DNA from: VBOC01 sp964512655
Lineage (GTDB): Bacteria > Bacteroidota > Ignavibacteria > UBA10030 > SZUA-254
NCBI GenBank assembly: GCA_964512655.1
Contig: CAZEJT010000002.1
Span: 310,001 to 374,000 of the forward strand
Reading direction: 5' to 3'
Length of the DNA: 64,000 nucleotides
The notes beneath the pieces are model-generated. The model saw only the letters and a list, made by a program, of their open reading frames with translations. It was not told where the DNA came from and did no database searches. Of the stretch, positions 32,925 through 40,493 are shown piece by piece. How positions within the stretch are numbered: the first letter of the stretch is position 1; the number at the start of each line of letters is the position of its first letter. The translations under genes and the position numbers were made by a program.

Positions 32925-33305
32925 CTACCAGCCGTTGTACGTAACGAGTACTTTCCCGGAATCATCGGATGTCATCGTCGCCGTCCAGTCGGTGTTTAAT
33001 GAAGAGGTTCCCTGGATGGCAATACGAGTATCAGAGACAGTACCGGAAAGCTGATAGTTCCCGTTGTCGTCTTTCTGCATCTTCGACGGAAGGGTATATC
33101 CCAGATACGAGGGATTTCCGCCTCCAAATTGTTTGGGGCGCATTTTGAACTGGTATGCATCCGCCGCGATGTTCTGAAGGCTCGAAGTTACCGCATCCTT
33201 ATTCGACTGCGCCGCATGCGCGTCAAACATGGTCATACCCACAAATATCATGATCCCCACGATGATCGCGCCTAATGTTAGCAAGAGTAGCTGCTGCTGT
33301 CCCAC
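32925..33305 (-). CDS. Pilin-like protein, divergent tandem copy 4
   Basis: 126 residues from a GTG at 33305, the same length as copies 1-3. It starts VGQQQLLLLTLGAIIVGIMIF (read as Met first) and keeps the stalk (NKDAVTSSLQNIAADAYQFKMRP) and the final YNGW. It differs in the C-terminal domain, lacks both Cys, and has GGGNP in place of the Gly5 run. The frame is open back to 33419, but those residues are polar and lie upstream of a sigma-54 promoter at 33357-33372, so the GTG is preferred; a purine-rich AAAGAGAAA precedes it. It may be the ancestral form, or a specialised subunit. Confidence 0.7.
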   Translation of the reverse strand: MGQQQLLLLTLGAIIVGIMIFVGMTMFDAHAAQSNKDAVTSSLQNIAADAYQFKMRPKQFGGGNPSYLGYTLPSKMQKDDNGNYQLSGTVSDTRIAIQGTSSLNTDWTATMTSDDSGKVLVTYNGW

Positions 33306-33356
33306 GATTTCTCTTTCTTTTTCTCTGTTGTAGGTCCAATCTGCACTGGCATCAAC

Positions 33357-33372
33357 CGCAACGAGCGTGCCA
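33357..33372 (-). promoter_or_regulatory. Sigma-54-type promoter upstream of pilin-like copies 4 and 3
   Basis: Minus strand reads T-TGGCACG-CTCG-TTGC, an almost perfect match to YTGGCACGrNNNTTGCW with correct GG/GC spacing. The predicted start is near 33347, about 40 bases before the GTG of copy 4. Confidence 0.72.
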
Positions 33373-33520
33373 AGAATCGAGAACTCCCTCCTGGCGGCCG
33401 GTTGGTGGAATCCGCTCAAAGACCTGGCTTGAGGAACCTAAAGGATTGGGAGATACTGAAGGAAAGTATTACTTCGGGAGCGGTAGAATTTTCCGACGAA
33501 GAACCGTCAGAACGAGGGGA

Positions 33521-36031
33521 TCAGAGAAAGGGCTTTATCTTCAAAAGAGCATCCATTGCCTCCGAGTCTCCGGGATTCAGAGAGAGTACGTGGTGAAGTG
33601 CTATGGCGGCAATCGAATACCGGCCGCGCGAAATGTAAGTTTCTGCTAGGAACCTCCAGGCCTCCGCGTTGGAAGGATTCTCTGCTGTGGAGAGCAGGAG
33701 GTTCTCGATTTCGGTATCGGTCATTTTCAGATCATCAAATATTTGCGCCAGCCCCAGATGCAGCCCCGAGCGAACCTCCGGACCGGGCGTATTCCGCAGC
33801 GAATCAAACAATGTAAGAACCCGAGCAAGAGATACATTCAGGGGATAGTTCGGTTCAATGCTTGCAGCATGTGAAACATAATGCGATGCCCCAATGGTAT
33901 CTCTTTGCGAAAGTGCGAAATCAAATGCCAGCACATAGGCGGGAGTGTTTTGAGAATCGGCCACAATGGCAAGGTCCATGATCCGGCGAGCGTATGCACG
34001 CTGGCCCAACTGCCAGAACCCAGCGGAAGCGCTGAATAATGCCTGGGATCGGCTCTTCGGATCCGGATCACTTTTTGCCGTCCTCAGGAGTCCGATCAAC
34101 TCGCGATGGACGGCCGCCTCATCCGCGTAATCTACGGCCTGTGCGAAGCCTCCAAACTGTGCGAAAAGGGCATCGGCAGCCGGAAGGTTCATCGAGTACT
34201 CACCCGAAACAGCACGGATGAAAAGAGTAGAAGGTGTCAGCGTTTCGGTCTGCACCGGTGAAACCGGCGGGGAGCCAAATGAAGCCGGTTTGCCGTGGGC
34301 AAGGAGGATCAATGCCCGTCGGATCGGAGTATCATCACATCCCCTGACTGTTCCGGGAGACTCGATCGCCGGGTCAACCCGGAATATCCCCAGGTTTCCA
34401 ATTCGACTCACAAGTACAAAATTGTATTTTTCAGATTCACGCATCTGGAGTTCCAGCGTCCAGAGCCCGCTTCCGTCATCAACTGTAACCACATACGGTA
34501 TACTATAATCACGGATCAGGCCCTCAATTCCGTCCACCGAGCCTCGGTCACTCATGCTCAGCACTTTTCGATCATGTAGAAACTCAGAGAGATCCGCCAG
34601 GCGTGTGAGGATCACCGAACCTGGCGGAGTCTTTTCTTCCAGCCATTGTCCGGCGAGACGAAGGGGAATGAGATACCTCTGAGGAAAACCGATGGCAACT
34701 TGTGCGTCTTTGAATCCTTCCCCCTCGAGGGCTCTGTAACGAGCGGCCGAGTTAATCGACTGCGAGATCCAGACCACATTGGGGACCAGGCATATTGTCG
34801 CAAGCGCGACGATTCCCGCAGACTGAATACCCCGCCACTGCAGCGATGTTGGCCTGAAGCGTCGGCTCAGTTCGAGCACTCCGATCCCGGTGTACGCCGC
34901 CGCGATGAGCATGAGGGGACACAGAAACCGCACGTCGCTGATTGGATATACGAGTATTATGGAGAGGTAGAAGATCAGGAATAAAAGTGTCAGTAGAAGA
35001 TCCGAGCGTTTCCGGAAGGCTGCAACTGCGCCGAAAAAAGCCCCGAGCACCGTGGCAGCTATGAGGACATACCTTCCGGCGGCGAGGAGGCGTGTTATCA
35101 GTTCAGACGCCTGATCATTCGGCGCTATCAGGCCCGTGATTCCGCCTGTGTACGTCGGAAAGAGAAGAAGTCCTCCTGCCAGGTCGGCGTACTTCTTCAT
35201 GTTCATGCTTATCCGTGCCTGGTACTCTTCTGCGAGCGAGCTACCCGGGTTCGTGAAGAAATGGTGCGTAAACAACTTGGCGTTGGTAAGAGCTGGCTGC
35301 TCAACTCCGCCTACGATAATCTCGTTCCGCACGAGCCACAACAAATACACAAGGAGCGGGATAAGGGCTACGAATAAGCCCTCGTTCCGTCGTCCTGTAA
35401 GGAGGAGGTACAGGGAAGATGCGAGAACCAGCGATATGCCGATTTCTCGAAGCAATACTGCTGCGGACAAGAGGGTGACAAGCAGCGCAAGCTTCCAGGA
35501 TGATGCATTGCTGTTTCGTATCACCGGAACCAGCAGGAGGATCCCGAACAATACGGCGGCGAAAGGCGCCTCCGACAAAACTTCCGTTGAGTAGGTGAAA
35601 AACAGCGGGTTTGCAGCAATCAGCAGGCACGCAACTACACCTGACGCCTTTCCGCCGGTCACTGATGCCCACTGAAAGCACAAGACAAGGGCTGCCGTCC
35701 CCCAGGCCAGTGTTACGATTTTCGCTGCGATCACATTCATCGGAAAAAAAACCGCAGCGGGAGCAAGAAGGAACGGGTAGAAGGGGGCGTTGACGACGTA
35801 ACGGTGAGATTCGGGGCCGGTCAGATCAGAATAACCTCTCAGGGAGGCAAGCGATTGAGCCCACGCAAGGTAACGCGTGCTGTCCGGCGTATAGATGTTA
35901 ACATCTGTGACTGCCGCCAGGCCGGAAACGATGAAGGCAGCAACGACAGACAGCAAGCACCAATCAGCCGGAGAGAACCGGCGAGGTCTGATCAACGAGG
36001 TGTCTGCACCCGGGAGCAACGTCGCGTCCAA
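33521..36031 (-). CDS. GT-C-type membrane glycosyltransferase with C-terminal TPR region
   Basis: 836 residues. Residues about 25-430 hold 10-12 membrane segments. Near residue 50 is TPDSTRYLAWAQSL, where the acidic residue in the first periplasmic loop fits GT39/ArnT-like enzymes that use polyprenyl-phosphate sugars. A soluble region follows, and the last 190 residues have TPR-like helices (GFWQLGQRAYARRIMDLAI; PSNAEAWRFLAETYISRGRY). The start is a TTG at 36031 with no strong ribosome site; other TTG codons within the next 15 codons are possible. It stands between the pilin-like genes and queC. A role in glycosylating surface proteins such as the pilins is possible but unproven. Confidence 0.72.
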   Translation of the reverse strand: MDATLLPGADTSLIRPRRFSPADWCLLSVVAAFIVSGLAAVTDVNIYTPDSTRYLAWAQSLASLRGYSDLTGPESHRYVVNAPFYPFLLAPAAVFFPMNVIAAKIVTLAWGTAALVLCFQWASVTGGKASGVVACLLIAANPLFFTYSTEVLSEAPFAAVLFGILLLVPVIRNSNASSWKLALLVTLLSAAVLLREIGISLVLASSLYLLLTGRRNEGLFVALIPLLVYLLWLVRNEIIVGGVEQPALTNAKLFTHHFFTNPGSSLAEEYQARISMNMKKYADLAGGLLLFPTYTGGITGLIAPNDQASELITRLLAAGRYVLIAATVLGAFFGAVAAFRKRSDLLLTLLFLIFYLSIILVYPISDVRFLCPLMLIAAAYTGIGVLELSRRFRPTSLQWRGIQSAGIVALATICLVPNVVWISQSINSAARYRALEGEGFKDAQVAIGFPQRYLIPLRLAGQWLEEKTPPGSVILTRLADLSEFLHDRKVLSMSDRGSVDGIEGLIRDYSIPYVVTVDDGSGLWTLELQMRESEKYNFVLVSRIGNLGIFRVDPAIESPGTVRGCDDTPIRRALILLAHGKPASFGSPPVSPVQTETLTPSTLFIRAVSGEYSMNLPAADALFAQFGGFAQAVDYADEAAVHRELIGLLRTAKSDPDPKSRSQALFSASAGFWQLGQRAYARRIMDLAIVADSQNTPAYVLAFDFALSQRDTIGASHYVSHAASIEPNYPLNVSLARVLTLFDSLRNTPGPEVRSGLHLGLAQIFDDLKMTDTEIENLLLSTAENPSNAEAWRFLAETYISRGRYSIAAIALHHVLSLNPGDSEAMDALLKIKPFL

Positions 36032-36084
36032 ATCCCACGAGTATAGGGAATTGACCGCCCAATTTCAATTGTGGGTTATGGGCG

Positions 36085-36147
36085 CCGGTTGCAGGCACCG
36101 ACCATTTGCGCAGGTCAAACAGGTGTCACGGTCCATACCGTGACACC
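36085..36147. repeat. Dispersed repeat with perfect 10-bp palindrome, copy 2
   Basis: Second copy of the element at 29399-29460. Arms GGTGTCACGG (36122-36131) and CCGTGACACC (36138-36147) with loop TCCATA are identical to copy 1; the left part CCGGTTGCAGGCACCG...GGTCAAAC is about three-quarters identical. It lies between queC and the GT-C gene. Confidence 0.8.
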
Positions 36148-36186
36148 TGAGGGAAAGCCAAATAAGACTCGTCTCGGGGCGCCGCC

Positions 36187-36879
36187 TCAGGCGTAACGGG
36201 GTTTCACAGCATATGGAATGAGATCCTCCACCCCTGCCTGCTGAAAGCCCCTCAGGCGAAGCGCACAGCTGTCGCACTCGCCGCAGGCGAGCTCATCCGA
36301 TTGATAACAAGACCATGTGAGATGAAGCGGGGCCTTCAGCTCGATTCCCCGCTTCACTATCTGAGCCTTCTTCAGATGAATGATCGGGGTAAGGATCTGG
36401 AGATGCGTGGTGGGTCTTGTTCCGAGTTCTACGGCTCTGTTGAACGCCTCGTAGAATTCGGCCCTGCAGTCGGGATATCCGGAAGAGTCCTCCTCGACTG
36501 CGCCGATGAAGATCTTCTCGGCTTCCAGCACCTCCCCCCAGCTGACGGCGATGGAGAGAAGATGGGCGTTGCGGAACGGGACATACGAGGTGGGGATTCC
36601 GGTACGCGCGAGGTTTGCCTCCTCAACTGCGATCGCGCGGTCCGTCAGACTCGAGCCCCCGATCATCCTCAGGTGATCGACGCTCACAGCAAGACGTCTG
36701 GTGACTCCGTAAAAATCCGCTATGTCGTTGAAGGCCCTCAGCTCTCTCCGTTCAGTCCTCTGCCCGTAGTTCAGGTGGAGAAATGCAAGGTCGAATTGAG
36801 CGCTCGCGACTGCGGCGGTGACGCAGCTGTCAAGACCTCCGCTTACGAGAACAACGGCAAGATGATCCTTTTTTTTCAT
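36187..36879 (-). CDS. queC: 7-cyano-7-deazaguanine synthase
   Basis: ATP-dependent conversion of 7-carboxy-7-deazaguanine to preQ0 in queuosine synthesis. 230 residues with PP-loop VLVSGGLDSCVTAA (residues about 9-22), FLHLNYGQRTERRE, TSYVPFRNAHLLSIA, and a zinc site formed by WSCYQ plus CGECDSCALR near the C-terminus. The ATG at 36879 lies 11 bases after the upstream stop; a TTG at 36894 would overlap it. queE lies one gene upstream; queD and queF are not in the window. Confidence 0.95.
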   Translation of the reverse strand: MKKKDHLAVVLVSGGLDSCVTAAVASAQFDLAFLHLNYGQRTERRELRAFNDIADFYGVTRRLAVSVDHLRMIGGSSLTDRAIAVEEANLARTGIPTSYVPFRNAHLLSIAVSWGEVLEAEKIFIGAVEEDSSGYPDCRAEFYEAFNRAVELGTRPTTHLQILTPIIHLKKAQIVKRGIELKAPLHLTWSCYQSDELACGECDSCALRLRGFQQAGVEDLIPYAVKPRYA

Positions 36880-36890
36880 CGTATCCGATC

Positions 36891-38456
36891 TCAATCCGTC
36901 CGCTTCCTGAGATCATCGAATCTCCCTTCGGCCGTTTCTCCCCGATAGTGGATCAGAATAACGGTCTTTACGGAATCGAGGAATATCCTGTCAGGCCGGA
37001 GCCCCGCCGGCGGATTCTCCTGATATCCGGGATATCCTTTTGAACGATCGACAAATGGTCCGATTGAGTCTGAGTGGACATCCAGAATATTATAGAAGAG
37101 CAGCGTCGAATCACGGTACCATACCTGAGGAGCAAGGCCGTCCGCAATCGATTTTACGTTCAGGTGGTCAACGACCAGGACCGAGTGATCCTGCAAAGCA
37201 GGATGAGTGTTCATCAGGTACCGTTCGATCGCATCAGCCTGCTTCCCCTTTTGGATCAGAGCGTACATCCCGTCGATCGAGGGAGTGTCGACGTCAATCC
37301 CCTCCCGCCTTGCAAAAAAATACGACGAGGATGTAATGCTGAGAATCAGCGCGACAGAAGCGACGGTCTTGATGACGCTCCGGCTGCATCCGGCAAAGGC
37401 GAGGAGCTTGTCCCACACGTAGTAACCGAGCGCCATAAAACCGGGGAGCGCGTAGGTAAGAAAGTAGCGTGCCCCGTGGTTCGGAAGAAACAATACCGGA
37501 AAAAGTCCCAGCACAAACCAGCCAAGCCAGAAGAGCCCTCTCTGAAATGACGTATGATGCGCGTCGTCTCTGCCGTACCGGAATGTAGACCAGAGCGAGA
37601 GAACCAGAAACAGAAATGTAGGTACAAACACTGCCGCAAGACCAAAGAGACTGATCGTCGCGTCGCTGAGGGAAGTGACGGAGTCGAAAGCCCAGCGCAC
37701 GTAGCGGAGGCAATTATCCAGGATATGCGAGCCTGTAAGGACGACACGGAACGGGTGGCCTCCTGATACCTCAAAGGGCGAGAGACCCTCAAATTTCACC
37801 CCGGCATACACCGTGAGCAGGAAGACGTGCGGGAGGATCCCCAGAATCGCCGCCCTCACCGTCCGATGCACACCTTTCAGGTAGGGTTCGACGAGGAGCA
37901 TGTACAACAGCAGGATTCCCGGGAGGATAACGGTCGACTCCTTGGTGAGGAGCGCGAGTGAGAATGCCAGCGCGGACAGGATCGGCCGGTTCTTCATGAA
38001 CAGTGCCATGGAGACGAGGAAAAAGAAGGCGCCTCCTATGTCGTAGAACCCTGCCATCCACAACAGGGGCTCCATGTGAACGCTGACCGCCGCGGCATAA
38101 AAGACGCCCACAATGAAGGCGCGGTACAGATCTTCACTAGTATGAAAAACGATCCAGACGACGAGAAGCGCGTTGCAGAGGTGGATCAGCAGGCCGAGGA
38201 AGTGGAAGTAGCCGGGGTTCTGGCCGAACAGGGAATAGAGGCTCACGAAGTAGACAGCGCCGATAGGCCGGTACGCGACCTTTCCTATCGGTGAGAATGC
38301 ATCGCGAAGATAACCGAGCCCTCCCTTAAAGATAATCGAATGGAGAAACGCCCAGTCGTCGTAGATAAACGAGAAATGGAACACTCTCCAGTAGGTGAGC
38401 GCGATGACGGCAGCGAGAACAACAGCGATACCGGCGGGATACCACTTCTGGTTCAT
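36891..38456 (-). CDS. Polytopic membrane protein, GT-C glycosyltransferase-like
   Basis: 521 residues with about 11 membrane segments. The first periplasmic loop has SFIYDDWAFLHSII, where an Asp-Asp pair sits as in GT39-type enzymes and the eukaryotic TMTC-like family. LLTKESTVILPGILLLYMLL is another conserved stretch of that group. A C-terminal soluble part of about 140 residues follows. It lies between queE and queC in the same direction with short gaps, though a link to queuosine is not expected; it may only share the transcript. Confidence 0.68.
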   Translation of the reverse strand: MNQKWYPAGIAVVLAAVIALTYWRVFHFSFIYDDWAFLHSIIFKGGLGYLRDAFSPIGKVAYRPIGAVYFVSLYSLFGQNPGYFHFLGLLIHLCNALLVVWIVFHTSEDLYRAFIVGVFYAAAVSVHMEPLLWMAGFYDIGGAFFFLVSMALFMKNRPILSALAFSLALLTKESTVILPGILLLYMLLVEPYLKGVHRTVRAAILGILPHVFLLTVYAGVKFEGLSPFEVSGGHPFRVVLTGSHILDNCLRYVRWAFDSVTSLSDATISLFGLAAVFVPTFLFLVLSLWSTFRYGRDDAHHTSFQRGLFWLGWFVLGLFPVLFLPNHGARYFLTYALPGFMALGYYVWDKLLAFAGCSRSVIKTVASVALILSITSSSYFFARREGIDVDTPSIDGMYALIQKGKQADAIERYLMNTHPALQDHSVLVVDHLNVKSIADGLAPQVWYRDSTLLFYNILDVHSDSIGPFVDRSKGYPGYQENPPAGLRPDRIFLDSVKTVILIHYRGETAEGRFDDLRKRTD

Positions 38457-38483
38457 CCGAAGTGCGGGTCGGCTGGTATCCTG

Positions 38484-39155
38484 CTACACGCCCCTGGTTT
38501 CGGGACTCCAGATATATTTGTGTGCCTGGAGCTGGAGGCGGACGTTCAGGCGGTCAGCCAGTATCCATTCTGCAAGGTGGACAGGTTCGAGCTTTCCAAA
38601 GACGACCGACATCAGGATCGGAGAATGCCGGTCGATCTGATGCTGCGCGATCATCCGTTTCGACCACTCGTAGTCCTCCCTGTCTCCGATGACAAACTTC
38701 ACCTCGTCGCCCGCGGTAAGATGCCGGACGTTCTCCCAGAGGTTTTTTTTCGCCATCTCGCTCGAAGGGCACTTGAAGTCCACGATCCGCTTTACCCGGC
38801 TGTCAACGCCGTCGATCGGCAGGCTCCCTCCCGTTTCGAGAAGAACCTCGTACCCCTCGTCGCAGAGGCGGACCATCAATTCATGCACGTTCGGTTGAAA
38901 GAGCGGCTCGCCGCCGGTGATCTCGACGAGTCCGCACCGGAACCCGCGAACGGTCCTCAGAATTTCGTCGACCGTTTGTTCCTCACCCTCGTAAAACGCG
39001 TACTCGGTGTCGCAATACGAACAGCGGATGTTGCAAAAGGTCAGGCGAACGAACACGCACGGCCGGCCGGTGTGGCTCGATTCGCCCTGAATGCTGTGAA
39101 AGATCTCGTTGATGACGAGTGCGTGGGGCGTGGAGCGCTCAGGGTGGTTGTGCAT
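38484..39155 (-). CDS. queE: 7-carboxy-7-deazaguanine synthase (radical SAM)
   Basis: Converts 6-carboxytetrahydropterin to 7-carboxy-7-deazaguanine. 223 residues: VINEIFHSIQGESSHTGRP, then the radical SAM cluster CNIRCSYCDTEYAF (Cx3Cx2C), then LVEITGGEPLFQPN (GGEP motif) and LLETGGSLPID. The ATG at 39155 gives the family start; the frame is open back to 39242 inside the upstream GT2 gene but encodes Arg-rich residues unlike the family. No strong ribosome site, so translation may depend on the upstream gene that ends 14 bases before. Confidence 0.95.
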   Translation of the reverse strand: MHNHPERSTPHALVINEIFHSIQGESSHTGRPCVFVRLTFCNIRCSYCDTEYAFYEGEEQTVDEILRTVRGFRCGLVEITGGEPLFQPNVHELMVRLCDEGYEVLLETGGSLPIDGVDSRVKRIVDFKCPSSEMAKKNLWENVRHLTAGDEVKFVIGDREDYEWSKRMIAQHQIDRHSPILMSVVFGKLEPVHLAEWILADRLNVRLQLQAHKYIWSPETRGV

Positions 39156-39169
39156 GGGCGGCGGCGGGT

Positions 39170-40204
39170 CTAGACGGGAGCGGGACCGGACTTCCTTTTT
39201 CTCAGCCCGCGGACCATCCCGACGGCGCTCCCGATGAAACAAACGGCGTGGTCGATAAGGAGAAACGGAATCATGACGATCATGGCGAACAGGCCGCGCA
39301 CCTGCTCAAGGTAGTTGAGGAAGCGGATGTTCATGATAAGGTAAAGCGCAAAAACTGCACCGAGGGCGATCTTCCAATCGGGTATCCATCCCCCCAGGCC
39401 TCCGATCAGGAGAGCGGCGAGGGCGATGGGTATCAGCGTCGAGAGCACGAACATGGGGTATACATTCACGAATCCTTTCTTGAGGGACTTCGAGAACTCG
39501 CCGAACCGCATCGCCATCTCGGCAAATCCGACGCTGCGCCTGTACTCGTTCAGGATAAACGTCCGAAGGGTGTAATCCTTCAGATGTTCGACCTCGATAT
39601 CCATGTCGAGCGCGATACTCAGATTAGCCCTCCTGAAGCGTTTGCCAAGCTCTACGTCGTCATGACCGTCGCGCGCAAGTAACTCGACGTTGAATCCGCC
39701 GAGCTTCTGGAACGCCTCACGCCGGATTCCCGAGATTGCTCCAAAGAGCCAGTCGATGGCAGGCAGGCTCTTCATGTAGGAGTACCTGATCCACAGATTC
39801 TTGTACTGGCTCACGAACCTTTCGTGGCGGTGCTTGGCGGTGTAAATGCCCACAACCGCATCGAGACCGTTTTCTTCCATCGCCTCGACGATCCCGAGGA
39901 GGGTTTCGCGACCTATCACGATATCTGAGTCGATGAACACCAGTAGCTCTCCCTTCGCGATCCCGGCCCCGGTATTTCGCGCGTTGTTCGCTCCCTGGCC
40001 GCTTGCCACTTCGAGGACCTGGCACTGATACCGCCGGGCAGTCTCGACCGTACCGTCGGTGGAGTGATCGTCCACCACGATTACTTCATAATTCTTATAG
40101 TACGACCGTTTGATCGAGCGGAGGCAGGCCTCCAGCGTCACCGCCCCGTTCTTCACGGGGATGATGACGGAAACGAGCGGACGATATTCGGTTGTTTCGG
40201 TCAG
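39170..40204 (-). CDS. Family 2 glycosyltransferase with membrane C-terminus; start codon unusual
   Basis: A GT2 protein with NYEVIVVDDHSTDGTVE (first DxD region), LLVFIDSDIVIG (DSD metal site), a GHDDVELGKRFRRAN motif, and three or four C-terminal membrane segments. The first canonical start is a GTG at 40156 inside the first beta strand; the residues PLVSVIIPV, normal for the family, lie in frame upstream of it. Between that point and the in-frame TGA at 40226-40228 there is no ATG, GTG or TTG, only a CTG at 40204 with AAGGG about eight bases before it. The CTG is offered as start (344 residues). GTG 40156 would give 328 residues and lose a core strand. Confidence 0.8.
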   Translation of the reverse strand: MTETTEYRPLVSVIIPVKNGAVTLEACLRSIKRSYYKNYEVIVVDDHSTDGTVETARRYQCQVLEVASGQGANNARNTGAGIAKGELLVFIDSDIVIGRETLLGIVEAMEENGLDAVVGIYTAKHRHERFVSQYKNLWIRYSYMKSLPAIDWLFGAISGIRREAFQKLGGFNVELLARDGHDDVELGKRFRRANLSIALDMDIEVEHLKDYTLRTFILNEYRRSVGFAEMAMRFGEFSKSLKKGFVNVYPMFVLSTLIPIALAALLIGGLGGWIPDWKIALGAVFALYLIMNIRFLNYLEQVRGLFAMIVMIPFLLIDHAVCFIGSAVGMVRGLRKRKSGPAPV

Positions 40205-40369
40205 GGCCCGGACCCTTAGCCTGGTTCAGATCTCGATGTGCAATGCGGATGAGTCGCCCTACCCCGGGATTCGAGGGGCCATGATGCCTGATGGGAGTGG
40301 GTACAGATAGAATTGAGGCCGATGTGCACCACGGTACACACAGCGGACGCCCGTAGCAGGGAGACAGGT

Positions 40370-40400
40370 CAAAGATACAGAATAAATCGGCCTGAAACAA
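40370..40400 (-). promoter_or_regulatory. Bacteroidetes-type promoter of the GT2-queE-queC operon
   Basis: On the minus strand TTG (40400-40398), exactly 20 bases, then TATCTTTG (40377-40370), a full match to TTG-N20-TAnnTTTG. The predicted start near 40363 leaves a leader of about 160 bases before the GT2 gene; nothing was recognised in that leader. The -33 box overlaps the end of the upstream gene's terminator. Confidence 0.65.
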
Positions 40401-40444
40401 GGCATTCGAACCCCCCCTTGGTCCGGCGGGCTCTGAATGCCTTG
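40398..40444 (-). terminator. Hairpin terminator after the T9SS-targeted protein gene
   Basis: On the minus strand CAAGGCATTC (40444-40435) pairs with GAATGCCTTG (40407-40398), a perfect 10-bp stem with a GC-rich loop, followed only by TTTCAGG. It shares bases with the next promoter. Confidence 0.6.
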
Positions 40445-40493
40445 ACCCAACCCGATGAATTATATATCCCTTACCGCGGCCGCTTCTGCGGAA

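Noticed and set aside
33306..33419. N-terminal extension of pilin-like copy 4 (164-residue version)
   Set aside because: It would place polar residues before the helix, spoil the match to copies 1-3 and overlap the sigma-54-type promoter region.
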